From: Acetobacteraceae bacterium
GTDB taxonomy: Bacteria > Pseudomonadota > Alphaproteobacteria > Acetobacterales > Acetobacteraceae
Direction of reading: 5' to 3'
Assembly: GCA_027489135.1 (NCBI GenBank)
Contig: JAIYAI010000260.1
Location: 1-7,412 of the forward strand
DNA: 7,412 nt
A program made the translations under genes and the position numbers. Below the pieces are notes generated by a model, which saw nothing but the letters and a program-made list of their open reading frames with translations, had not been told where the DNA came from and made no database searches. Shown piece by piece: positions 1 through 5,512 of the stretch. Position 1 is the first letter of the stretch. The number at the start of each line of letters is the position of its first letter.

Positions 1-163
1 CGCCGATCTCGTCCACGCCCTGCAGGGAAAAGCTGAAGAATTTGCGCGCCAGGATCTCGAAGACGGTCAGGAAGGACAGCGCGAGCAGCCACCAGCCGCC
101 CAGGATGGCGAAGAGGCGCGCCGGCACCGCGACGAAGCGGGCAACGGGATTGGACGGGTCCAT
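1..163 (-). CDS. TRAP transporter small permease (DctQ-like), N-terminal fragment
   Basis: Partial gene running off the left edge; 54 codons from an ATG at 163 are visible. DctQ is the four-helix small membrane subunit of TRAP transporters and works with a large permease (DctM) and a periplasmic receptor (DctP) to import organic acids with a sodium gradient. Seen here: a short basic N-terminus (residues 1-17), a hydrophobic first helix at about residues 18-37 containing GGWWLLALSFL, then EILARKFF (36-43) and SLQGVDEIG (46-54). An E-x-x-x-R stretch after helix 1 followed by a G-x-D-E motif is typical of DctQ. It lies 95 bp downstream of the MmgE/PrpD gene on the same strand, so co-transcription is likely. 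No clear Shine-Dalgarno precedes the ATG. The partner subunits would lie left of the window. The family call is fairly firm despite truncation; the substrate is unknown. Confidence 0.72.
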   Translation of the reverse strand, partial: MDPSNPVARFVAVPARLFAILGGWWLLALSFLTVFEILARKFFSFSLQGVDEIG

Positions 164-229
164 GACATTTCGGGCTGCAAGGGTCGTGCCATGCTGGGGC
201 CGTGCCGGGCCGGAGCCGGGTGCGCGGCA

Positions 230-248
230 CTGCCCAGAAGCTGGGCAG
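230..248 (-). other. Perfect hairpin between MmgE/PrpD gene and dctQ-like gene
   Basis: CTGCCCAG (230-237), a 3-nt loop, and CTGGGCAG (241-248) form a perfect 8-bp GC-rich stem that begins 10 nt past the MmgE/PrpD stop codon in the direction of transcription. No T-tract follows on the minus strand, so it may not be an efficient intrinsic terminator. A partial terminator or an mRNA-stabilising hairpin that lowers expression of the downstream permease relative to the enzyme is equally likely. The role is inferred. Confidence 0.45.
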
Positions 249-258
249 GTCGCCCCAA

Positions 259-1602
259 TCAGCGCCTCAGCAGGGCCATCAGCGTCCGGACATCCGATGC
301 GGCGCCGAGCCCCCGCACGGCGGCGATCGCAGCCTCGGCCCGGTCCGCCATGCCGCCGAGCGTGGCGTTGTCGCGGAACTTGGCGTCGAGACCGGCATCG
401 CTCATCGGCCGCTCCGCGCTGCCGCGGGCGTGCGGCACCGTGGTCTCCGCGCGGCGGCCATCGGCGAGCGTCACGGTCACCCGCGCCGCACCGCGCGGCA
501 GCGACGCGTCGAGCACGGCCCGCACCCGGTCGCGCAGCGCGTCGAGCACGGGGTCGGTCAGCGCCGCGGCGTCGAAATCCGCAACGCCGGCACGGCCACG
601 CTGCAGCGCGACGGCGGCGCAGTGGTGGATGCTGACGCGCTGGTCGCCGGCGATGCGCACCTTGCCGCGATCCCCGCGCGCAAGCAGCAGCGCGTCGCCG
701 GCGACCTCGACCGATGCGATTGCGGCCGGATCGGGCGCGCGAAGCTCTGCCCGCAGCGCGAGCGCGGCGTCGATCACGGCGTGGAAAACGATGCCCGCGG
801 GGTAGGGCTTGTAGGTGTTGCGTCCCGCCTCCCAGCGGGCGCCCAGCCCCTCGGTGATCTCCGCCACGCGCGGCTCGTCGCCCATGGCCCGCGCCCAGCC
901 GAGGCGCCCCTCGATGGACGCGGCCGCCGCGTCGCAGCCGGCCTCTGCCAGCAGCGCGGCGAACAGGCCGTTCCGCGCGGCATTGCCGACGCCCACGTTC
1001 TTCGCGCCGTTCGGCAGGTTCTCGACCAGCCCCGCCGACTGGCTCGCCGCGATGCCGAGCGCGGCCGCGACACCCGCCGCATCCAGCCCGAGCAGTCTCG
1101 CGCAGCCCGCCGCCGCACCGAAGACGCCGGTGGTCGCGGTGATGTGCCAGCCCCGGTCGTAATGCCCAGGCGAGACCGCGTTGCCGATGCGGCATTCGAC
1201 CTCCATGCCCAGCAGCAGCGCGTGCAGCACGGCAGCTCCGGGGAGCCCGCGCGACTCCGCCAGCGCCAGCACGGCGGGCGCGACGGGAGCGGCCGGGTGG
1301 ATCACGGTGCGCAGATGCGTGTCGTCGTAGTCGAGCAGGTTGGAGGCGACGGCGTTGACGAAGCCCGCCGCCATCGGGTCCAGCCGCTCCGCCTGCCCCA
1401 CCACCGTCGCCGTCGCGGCGCCCGAGAAGGGACACAGCACGGCGGCGAGGCGGCGCACCTGCGGGTCGTTGGTGCTGCCCAGCGCGCAGCCCAGGTGGTT
1501 GAGCAGCGTGCGCACGCCCTCCGCCCGGACCGCCGCGGGGATGGCATCCCAGTCCGACGCGGCGACGAAGCGGCCCAGCACGGTGGCGGCGGTCTCGGAC
1601 AT
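259..1602 (-). CDS. MmgE/PrpD family protein (2-methylcitrate dehydratase / aconitate decarboxylase superfamily)
   Basis: A 447-aa protein of the usual length for this family, whose characterised members are 2-methylcitrate dehydratase (PrpD) and cis-aconitate decarboxylase (IRG1/ACOD1), cytoplasmic enzymes acting on small di- and tricarboxylates. Family landmarks: LLDYDDTH (89-96), HP (102-103) within IHPAAPVAPAVLALAE, GWHITATTG (151-159), AKNVGVGNAARNG (200-212), YKPYPAG and H274 (264-274), SIHHCAAVAL (325-334), and MSDAGLDAKF (400-409). From memory of ACOD1, catalytic D93, T97, H103, H159, K207 and H277 correspond to D91, T95, H102, H153, K201 and H274 here, so the active site looks intact. 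The ATG at 1602 is chosen because the family similarity starts there and GGGGGAG lies 11 nt upstream; longer readings in this frame are unlike the family. It is divergent from the Bug receptor and upstream of the TRAP permease, suggesting catabolism of an imported carboxylate. The true substrate is unknown: many environmental MmgE/PrpD paralogues are uncharacterised, and no prpB or prpC gene is nearby. Confidence 0.93.
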   Translation of the reverse strand: MSETAATVLGRFVAASDWDAIPAAVRAEGVRTLLNHLGCALGSTNDPQVRRLAAVLCPFSGAATATVVGQAERLDPMAAGFVNAVASNLLDYDDTHLRTVIHPAAPVAPAVLALAESRGLPGAAVLHALLLGMEVECRIGNAVSPGHYDRGWHITATTGVFGAAAGCARLLGLDAAGVAAALGIAASQSAGLVENLPNGAKNVGVGNAARNGLFAALLAEAGCDAAAASIEGRLGWARAMGDEPRVAEITEGLGARWEAGRNTYKPYPAGIVFHAVIDAALALRAELRAPDPAAIASVEVAGDALLLARGDRGKVRIAGDQRVSIHHCAAVALQRGRAGVADFDAAALTDPVLDALRDRVRAVLDASLPRGAARVTVTLADGRRAETTVPHARGSAERPMSDAGLDAKFRDNATLGGMADRAEAAIAAVRGLGAASDVRTLMALLRR

Positions 1603-1619
1603 GGCGCGTTCATCTCCCC

Positions 1620-1638
1620 CGGGGCATTCTCTGCCCCG
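1620..1638. promoter_or_regulatory. Perfect inverted repeat, candidate operator
   Basis: CGGGGCA (1620-1626), spacer TTCTC, then TGCCCCG (1632-1638): a perfect 7-bp dyad with 5-nt spacer in the divergent gap. It begins at the Shine-Dalgarno of the MmgE/PrpD gene. It could be a binding site for a dimeric repressor (a GntR, LysR or IclR type would be usual beside such genes) or a 5'-UTR hairpin. Function is inferred from position and symmetry only. Confidence 0.4.
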
Positions 1639-1671
1639 AATAGCCCAGCAAAGGGCATAGGAGCACCCGGG

Positions 1672-1702
1672 CGGGTCCCGGGGGCGCACCGAGGAGGACC
1701 CG
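1672..1702 (+). promoter_or_regulatory. Hairpin overlapping the ribosome binding site of the Bug receptor gene
   Basis: CGGGTCC (1672-1678) can pair with GGACCCG (1696-1702), a 7-bp stem with a 17-nt loop. The Shine-Dalgarno GAGGAGGA (1691-1698) lies partly in the loop and partly in the stem, and the ATG follows at 1705. Such a fold could dampen translation initiation. In a GC-rich leader a 7-bp pairing can arise by chance, so this is tentative. Confidence 0.3.
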
Positions 1703-1704
1703 GG

Positions 1705-2667
1705 ATGATCCGTCGCCGCCACGCCATCGCCGCCGTCGCGCTCGGGGCGCTCCCCGCCCCTGCCCTCGCGCAAGCCTGGCCGTCCCGCCCGATCCGCATG
1801 ATCGTGCCCTGGCCGCCCGCCGGCACCACGGACATCCTGGCGCGGCAGATCGCGCCGCCGCTCGCCGCCGCGCTGGGTCAGTCGGTCGTGGTGGAGAATC
1901 GCGGCGGGGCGTCCGGCGCGATCGGCACGGTGGAGGCGCTGCGCGCGGCGCCGGACGGCCACACCATCTGCCTCTCGATCAGCACGCTGATCACGGCGGC
2001 GCTGCTGACCCGCCAGCCCTACGACCCCGTCAAGGACGTCACGCCGATCCTGCATCTGGCGGACGTGCCGAACATCCTCGTCGTGACCAATACGCTGCCG
2101 GTGCGCTCCGTGCCCGAGCTGATCGCCTACGGAAAGGCCAACCCGGGCAAGCTCGCCTTCGGCTCGCCCGGCATCGGCTCCTCCGTCCACATCTCGGGCG
2201 AGGTCTTCAAGCTGGCGACCGGCATCGACATGACCCATGTGCCGTATCGCGGCGGCGGGCCCGCGATCGCCGACCTGATCGCGGGGCAGATCCCGATGAT
2301 GTTCGGCAATGCCAGCTCCACCCTGCCGCATGTCCGCAACGGCTCGGTGCGGCCGCTCGCCGTCACCTCCGCGCAGCGCCTGCCCTTCGTGCCGGACCTG
2401 CCGACCATGGCGGAGGCGGCGATCCCCGGCTTCGAGGTGGTGGAGTGGTACGCCTTCTTCGGCCCCGCCGGGATGCCGCCCGAGGTGGTGGCGCGCCTCA
2501 ACCGGGAGATCATGGGGATCGTCGGCACGCCGGAGGGTCGCGCGCGGCTGCTCGACATGGGCGCCATCGTCACCGGCGGCACGCCTGCGGAATTCGCCGC
2601 CTTCCTCCGCGCCGAGCACGAGAAGATCAGCCGGGTGGTGCGCGAGGCGAAGATCCCGATGGAGTGA
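1705..2667 (+). CDS. Bug/TctC family periplasmic solute-binding receptor
   Basis: A 320-aa receptor of the tripartite tricarboxylate transporter (TTT) family; these periplasmic proteins bind carboxylates or other small organics and hand them to TctA/TctB permeases or act in sensing. A signal peptide is evident: basic MIRRRH, a hydrophobic core (7-21), and cleavage probably after ALA at residue 22. The mature protein opens with the family signature AWPSRPIRMIVPWPPAGTTD (24-43) followed by ILAR. Other expected elements are VVENRGGASGAIG (62-74), PDGHT (83-87), LAFGSPGIGSS (150-160), HVPYRGGGPAIADLIAGQI (178-196), RPLAVTSAQR (216-225) and GFEVVEWYAFFGPAGMP (242-258). The ATG at 1705 has GAGGAGGA 6 nt upstream and begins the signal peptide, so the start is firm. 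No TctA or TctB gene is in the window, so it is either an orphan receptor, as is common in lineages with many Bug paralogues, or served by a remote permease. Its last 41 bp overlap the convergent DHA2-like gene. Confidence 0.95.
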   Translation: MIRRRHAIAAVALGALPAPALAQAWPSRPIRMIVPWPPAGTTDILARQIAPPLAAALGQSVVVENRGGASGAIGTVEALRAAPDGHTICLSISTLITAALLTRQPYDPVKDVTPILHLADVPNILVVTNTLPVRSVPELIAYGKANPGKLAFGSPGIGSSVHISGEVFKLATGIDMTHVPYRGGGPAIADLIAGQIPMMFGNASSTLPHVRNGSVRPLAVTSAQRLPFVPDLPTMAEAAIPGFEVVEWYAFFGPAGMPPEVVARLNREIMGIVGTPEGRARLLDMGAIVTGGTPAEFAAFLRAEHEKISRVVREAKIPME

Positions 2668-4009
2668 GAGCCAGGGAGATCACCACGAAGCCCGCCGCCA
2701 CCGCCGCCGCGGCCGCGAAGGCACCGGAGAAGGCCGCGAGGAAGGCCTGCTCCGCCGCCGCGCCCGAGGCGAGCGCGCCGCGTTCCAGCGTCGCGAACAG
2801 CAAGGTGAGCAAGGAGGCGGCGATCACCAGCCCGACGGTGCGCGTCATCATCACCAGGCTGCCGGCGACGCCGCGATCCGCCTTCGGCATCGCGCCCGTC
2901 ACCAGGTCCGTCACCGCCACGGTCTGCAGGCCCATCCCCGTGCCGCTGACCAGCAGCGAGAGGACGAGCCACCAGACCGGCTCCGCCGCACCCCAGCGGC
3001 TGACCAGGAAGAGCCCGAGCGCCACCAGCCCGGAGCCCACCAGCGTGATGGTGCGCGCCGAGAAGCGCCCCAGCAGCCGCCCCGCCAGCGGCGAGGCCAG
3101 CATCGCCCCCAGCGGCTGGCAGGCCAGCACGAAACCCGCGACACCCGTCGGCAGTGCCGCCACCCGCGCCAGGTAGTAGGCGACGAAGAGCAGCACGCTG
3201 AAGCCCGCCAAGTTCACCAGCGCGTTGCCGAGGTTCGCCAGGCTGAACTCCCGCGAGCGGAAGTGGTGCAGCGCGATCAGCGGCCGCGGCGCCGTGCGCG
3301 CGCGGCGCAGGAACAGCGCGAAGCCGAGCACCGCCAGCGCCAGCAGGCCGGCGGCGGCCACAGGCGCGGCCCCGGCCCGGTTGATCGCCAGCAGCAGCGC
3401 CACCAGCGTGCCGGTGATCAGCACCGCCCCCAGCGCGTCGAAGGGCTCCCGCCCCGCCTTGCGCGGCGGCGCCGGCAGGTCGCGCAGCAGCAGCAGCGCC
3501 AGCAGCGCCACGGGGATGCGGAACCAGAACACGACGGGCCAGCCGAAGCGGTCCAGCAGCAGCCCGACGAAGGAGGGTCCGATCACCGATCCCGCGGCGA
3601 AACACAGCGCATACCAGCCGAGGATCCGCGCGCGCTGGCTCTCCGGGTAGAGGCTCGTCGCCAGGGCCGGGCCGCAACTGATGACCAGCGCCGCCCCCAC
3701 CCCCTGCGCGACGCGCGCCGCCATCAGCCATTCGTAGGTCGGCGCCAGCGAGCAGCCGAGATAGGCGAGCGCGCTCCAGGCGAGCCCGATTCGGAAGACC
3801 AGCGCATGGCCGACGATGTCGCCGATGCGGCCCATGGCCAGCATCAGGCTGCCATGCGTCAGCACGTAGCAGATGATCACCCACTGGATCATCGGCAGGG
3901 GCAGGCCGAAATGCGCGGTGATCGCCGGGAAGGCGATGTTCAGCGCGGTATCGAGCGGCACCGCCAGGGTGCCGAGGCCGATCAGCGCCAGCTTGGTCCC
4001 TGGCCTCAA
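2627..4009 (-). CDS. MFS transporter, 14-helix DHA2 (EmrB/QacA)-like
   Basis: A 460-aa multi-helix membrane protein resembling drug:H+ antiporter-2 family exporters. Helix 1 contains LDTALNIAFPAI (19-30), the family's conserved D and N-x-x-x-P pattern. A motif-A-like GRIGDIVGHALVFR (60-73) follows helix 2. A motif-C-like segment AAGSVIGPSFVGLLLDRFGW (138-157) precedes FWFRIPVALL. The C-terminal half has repeated hydrophobic spans, and ADRGVAGSL (377-385) matches the usual loop before the last helices. The start is taken as TTG at 4009. It overlaps the upstream MFS stop codon as TTGA, and it is the only start that keeps all of helix 1; the next candidate, a GTG at residue 17, would cut into it. 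Translation is therefore probably coupled to the upstream gene. The 3' end runs 41 bp into the convergent Bug receptor gene. Export of a toxic or secreted small molecule is the likely role; the substrate is unknown. Confidence 0.9.
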   Translation of the reverse strand: MRPGTKLALIGLGTLAVPLDTALNIAFPAITAHFGLPLPMIQWVIICYVLTHGSLMLAMGRIGDIVGHALVFRIGLAWSALAYLGCSLAPTYEWLMAARVAQGVGAALVISCGPALATSLYPESQRARILGWYALCFAAGSVIGPSFVGLLLDRFGWPVVFWFRIPVALLALLLLRDLPAPPRKAGREPFDALGAVLITGTLVALLLAINRAGAAPVAAAGLLALAVLGFALFLRRARTAPRPLIALHHFRSREFSLANLGNALVNLAGFSVLLFVAYYLARVAALPTGVAGFVLACQPLGAMLASPLAGRLLGRFSARTITLVGSGLVALGLFLVSRWGAAEPVWWLVLSLLVSGTGMGLQTVAVTDLVTGAMPKADRGVAGSLVMMTRTVGLVIAASLLTLLFATLERGALASGAAAEQAFLAAFSGAFAAAAAVAAGFVVISLALTPSGSSPRAPPG

Positions 4010-5250
4010 GCGCGCCGTCCCGTGTTGGCCGGCGCCTCGCGCGGCCAGAGATGCCGCCGCCAGTAGAGACCGATCCAGGCGGTCGCCAGCAGGCCGAAGC
4101 CGGCAAAGAGCGTCGCGGTGTGCGCGAAGCCGAGATGCTCGATCAGCGGCCCCGCGGCGAAGAGGCCGATGGGCAGCCCGTAGATCGCCAGCATGCGCGC
4201 CCCCATCACCCGCCCCCGGTAGGCGTCCCCCGCCGCCTGCAGCATCAGCACGACCAGCGGCGAGAGCGAGAGGCTTTGCATGAAGCCTGCCACGGCAAGC
4301 AAGGTCATGCCGAGCGCCAGGTGCTCGACCCGCGCGAAGACCAGCAGCAGCGCGTACCACACCAGCGCGCCCAGGATCATCGCCCGCCCCGCCTGCACCC
4401 GGCTGCCGATCACGCCGACCAGCAGCGAGCCCAGCAGCGCACCGGCGGCGAAACTCGCGCTGAGGAAGCCGAGGCCGGTGCGGTCGATGCCATACACGTC
4501 GCGCGCCACATAGGGCAGCAGCCCGCCGGAGAGCGGGAAGGCCGTCATGTTCACAAGGAAGGCGATGCTCACCGCCGCCAGCAGCGCGGGCGTCGCCCAG
4601 ACATGGCTGAAGCCGTCGCGCAGGTCGCGCAGCGGCGTCGACAGCGCCGCATCCGGATTGCGCGGGGTCGGCCCCGTGCCGAGGCTCAGCAGGAAGCAGC
4701 AGACGTAGAGCCCCGTGATCGCGACATAGGACTGCGCGAGGCCGAGCCAGGCGGCGAGGCCGGCGCCGGTCAGCGCGCCCACCACCCGCGCGGAATCGGC
4801 CGTCATCCGCCCGATGCCGACCGCGCCCATCAGCAGCGGCGCCGGCATGGTCGCGGCGATCAGCGCGTTGCGCATGCCGATGTCGGAGGGGCGGACGAGG
4901 CCCGCGATCACCGCGATGACCAGCACCTGCACCGGCCCGAGCAGTCCGGTCAGCGCCATCGCCGCGATGCAGGCCGCCAGCACCGCATAGCTCGCCCGCA
5001 TGGCGCAGATCACGGTGCGATGGCCGATGCGGTCGGCGGCGACGCCGATCATCGGCGCCAGCAGGGTGCCCAGGAACTGCAGCGCGCCATAGGCGGTGAG
5101 CCAGAGGATCGAGCCCGTCTCGGTCAGCACGTACCAGCCGAGGATCAGGGTCTCCATCTCGAAGGCCCAGGAGGTGAGCAGGTCCGCCGGCCACTGGAAG
5201 CGGAAGCTGCGCACGCGGAAGGGGCCGAGCACGCCGGCCCGGTGCGGCAT
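4006..5250 (-). CDS. MFS transporter, 12-helix (MFS_3 / enterobactin-exporter-like)
   Basis: A 414-aa membrane protein, typical of 12-helix MFS permeases in the MFS_3/EntS-like group. Features: an amphipathic start LGPFRVRSFRFQWPADLL (8-25), then helix 1 with ILGWYVLTETGS (36-47), motif A GVAADRIGHRTV (69-80) between helices 2 and 3, PSDIGMRNALIAATMP (121-136), a central loop at about 191-215 rich in P, R and D, and a second six-helix half ending LGFAHTATLFAGFGLLATAWIGLYWRR (373-399). The ATG at 5250 is chosen because the family-like sequence begins a few residues later. It lacks a good Shine-Dalgarno; GTG at 5280 (10 residues longer), which overlaps the stop of a tiny upstream frame as GTGA, is a serious alternative. 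An in-frame GTG at 5355 would add a low-complexity P/R-rich tail and is less likely. It is the first gene of a two-MFS operon, divergent from the monooxygenase operon. Probably an exporter; substrate unknown. Confidence 0.9.
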   Translation of the reverse strand: MPHRAGVLGPFRVRSFRFQWPADLLTSWAFEMETLILGWYVLTETGSILWLTAYGALQFLGTLLAPMIGVAADRIGHRTVICAMRASYAVLAACIAAMALTGLLGPVQVLVIAVIAGLVRPSDIGMRNALIAATMPAPLLMGAVGIGRMTADSARVVGALTGAGLAAWLGLAQSYVAITGLYVCCFLLSLGTGPTPRNPDAALSTPLRDLRDGFSHVWATPALLAAVSIAFLVNMTAFPLSGGLLPYVARDVYGIDRTGLGFLSASFAAGALLGSLLVGVIGSRVQAGRAMILGALVWYALLLVFARVEHLALGMTLLAVAGFMQSLSLSPLVVLMLQAAGDAYRGRVMGARMLAIYGLPIGLFAAGPLIEHLGFAHTATLFAGFGLLATAWIGLYWRRHLWPREAPANTGRRA

Positions 5251-5265
5251 CACGCTGCGGTCTGT

Positions 5266-5320
5266 GGCTCCGGGGCTCACGGCGCGCGGCGAGGGCGGGC
5301 TTCGGGGCTCACGGCGCGCG
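5266..5320. repeat. Tandem-like direct repeat, 23 bp with one mismatch, 32-bp period
   Basis: Copies at 5266-5288 and 5298-5320 share a perfect 18-bp core CGGGGCTCACGGCGCGCG (5271-5288 and 5303-5320), preceded by GGCT plus one mismatched base. The 32-bp period is not a multiple of three and the repeats sit in the leader of the 12-helix MFS gene. On the minus strand each copy contains CCGTGAGCC, producing a GTGA stop-start overlap twice. This could be two regulator sites (about three helical turns apart) or a recent local duplication. Confidence 0.7.
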
Positions 5321-5365
5321 AGCGGGTCTGTCGGCCCCGCTGCTGGGGCGCGCACGCAGGGTCAC
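5309..5365 (-). CDS. Possible 18-codon leader peptide upstream of the MFS operon
   Basis: On the minus strand AGGAGGA (5371-5377), one of the best ribosome binding sites in the window, stands about 5 nt before a GTG at 5365. That GTG opens an 18-codon frame, VTLRARPSSGADRPARAP, ending in TGA at 5309-5311. It is out of frame with the MFS gene. Its stop overlaps a GTG (GTGA) that starts an 11-codon frame (5312-5277), whose stop again overlaps GTG 5280, which is in frame with the MFS protein. A translated leader that couples or attenuates MFS expression would explain why the MFS start has no Shine-Dalgarno of its own. The alternative is that the site marks an older start lost by frameshift, or is chance. 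No similarity to known leader peptides is recognised. Confidence 0.27.
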   Translation of the reverse strand: MTLRARPSSGADRPARAP

Positions 5366-5400
5366 GGGTTTCCTCCTGTTTCCATTCTGGCGCAAAGCGC

Positions 5401-5474
5401 GGACCGGTCGAGGGGGTATGTGCCGGGCTGATAGCCCCATCACCCGCGCGGTTGCTGCACCGCGGCACCGGTCG
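5401..5474. repeat. Pair of GNACCGGTCG boxes
   Basis: GGACCGGTCG (5401-5410) and GCACCGGTCG (5465-5474) differ at one base and lie 64 bp apart, close to six helical turns, with the palindromic core ACCGGT in each. A weaker relative, AACCGGCC, follows at 5483-5490. One box is nearer each operon. This suggests two sites for one regulator, possibly cooperating by looping, but CCGG-rich words are common at this base composition. Confidence 0.35.
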
Positions 5475-5481
5475 GTGCTAG
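5452..5481 (+). promoter_or_regulatory. Tentative promoter of the monooxygenase operon with overlapping operator-like dyad
   Basis: TTGCTG (5452-5457) resembles a -35 box, with GTGCTA or TGCTAG at 5475-5481 as a poor -10 box at 17-18 bp spacing. Between them, GCACCG occurs twice in direct orientation (5457-5462 and 5465-5470) and once inverted as CGGTGC (5473-5478), so that GCACCG-GT-CGGTGC forms a compact dyad. A repressor bound here would block the promoter. The dyad is clear in the sequence; the promoter call is weak. Confidence 0.3.
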
Positions 5482-5512
5482 GAACCGGCCCGGATCATGC
5501 GAGGAGCCGCCG

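Larger units (their letters stand above)
1603..1704. promoter_or_regulatory. Divergent promoter region between MmgE/PrpD gene and Bug receptor gene
   Basis: This 102-bp gap must hold the 5' ends of both divergent genes. Its least GC-rich stretch is about 1639-1660, a reasonable place for promoter elements, but I see no convincing -35/-10 pair. Two dyads lie in it (listed separately), plus three CCCGGG hexamers at 1666, 1677 and 1699. The layout suggests one regulator could control both genes; none is encoded in the window. Confidence 0.5.
5251..5512. promoter_or_regulatory. Divergent intergenic region between MFS operon and monooxygenase operon
   Basis: These 262 bp contain the 5' regions of both operons. 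From left to right they hold the duplicated 23-bp element, the possible leader peptide with its strong Shine-Dalgarno, a less GC-rich patch near 5367-5397, an ACCGGTCG box (5403-5410), a weak GGGCT-GAT-AGCCC hairpin (5425-5437), and an operator-like dyad with a second ACCGGTCG (5457-5478). A clear promoter for the minus-strand operon could not be placed. The symmetry of the boxes suggests shared control of exporter and monooxygenase. Confidence 0.5.

Noticed and set aside
202..1704. Plus-strand open frame continuous with the Bug receptor frame, extending it about 500 codons upstream across the MmgE/PrpD gene
   Set aside because: It is antisense to a gene with clear family motifs, its translation is rich in R, H, G and Q with no recognisable domain, and the receptor's signal peptide and strong ribosome binding site start at 1705. 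Stop-free antisense frames are expected at this GC content.
1666..1704. Three CCCGGG hexamers within 39 bp as a possible repeat array
   Set aside because: Flanking bases differ and spacing is irregular (11 and 22 bp); in such GC-rich sequence this can be chance, so it is only mentioned with the leader region.
1603..2619. Minus-strand in-frame upstream extension of the MmgE/PrpD gene by over 300 codons
   Set aside because: The extension is antisense to the Bug receptor, is charge-rich and low in complexity, and the family's normal N-terminus begins at 1602.
2309..4066. 585-codon plus-strand frame opposite the DHA2-like MFS gene
   Set aside because: The translation is an R/Q/H/A-rich shadow with no hydrophobic or motif structure, while the opposite strand encodes a complete multi-helix transporter.
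5277..5468. 63-codon minus-strand frame from GTG 5468 in the divergent region
   Set aside because: No ribosome binding site, no recognisable protein, and it overlaps the operator-like sequences of the plus-strand operon; only its last 11 codons matter as part of the stop-start chain.
4051..5481. 476-codon plus-strand frame opposite the 12-helix MFS gene
   Set aside because: Same shadow composition (H, R, Q, E, D-rich); the opposite strand has consistent MFS motifs and 12 plausible helices.
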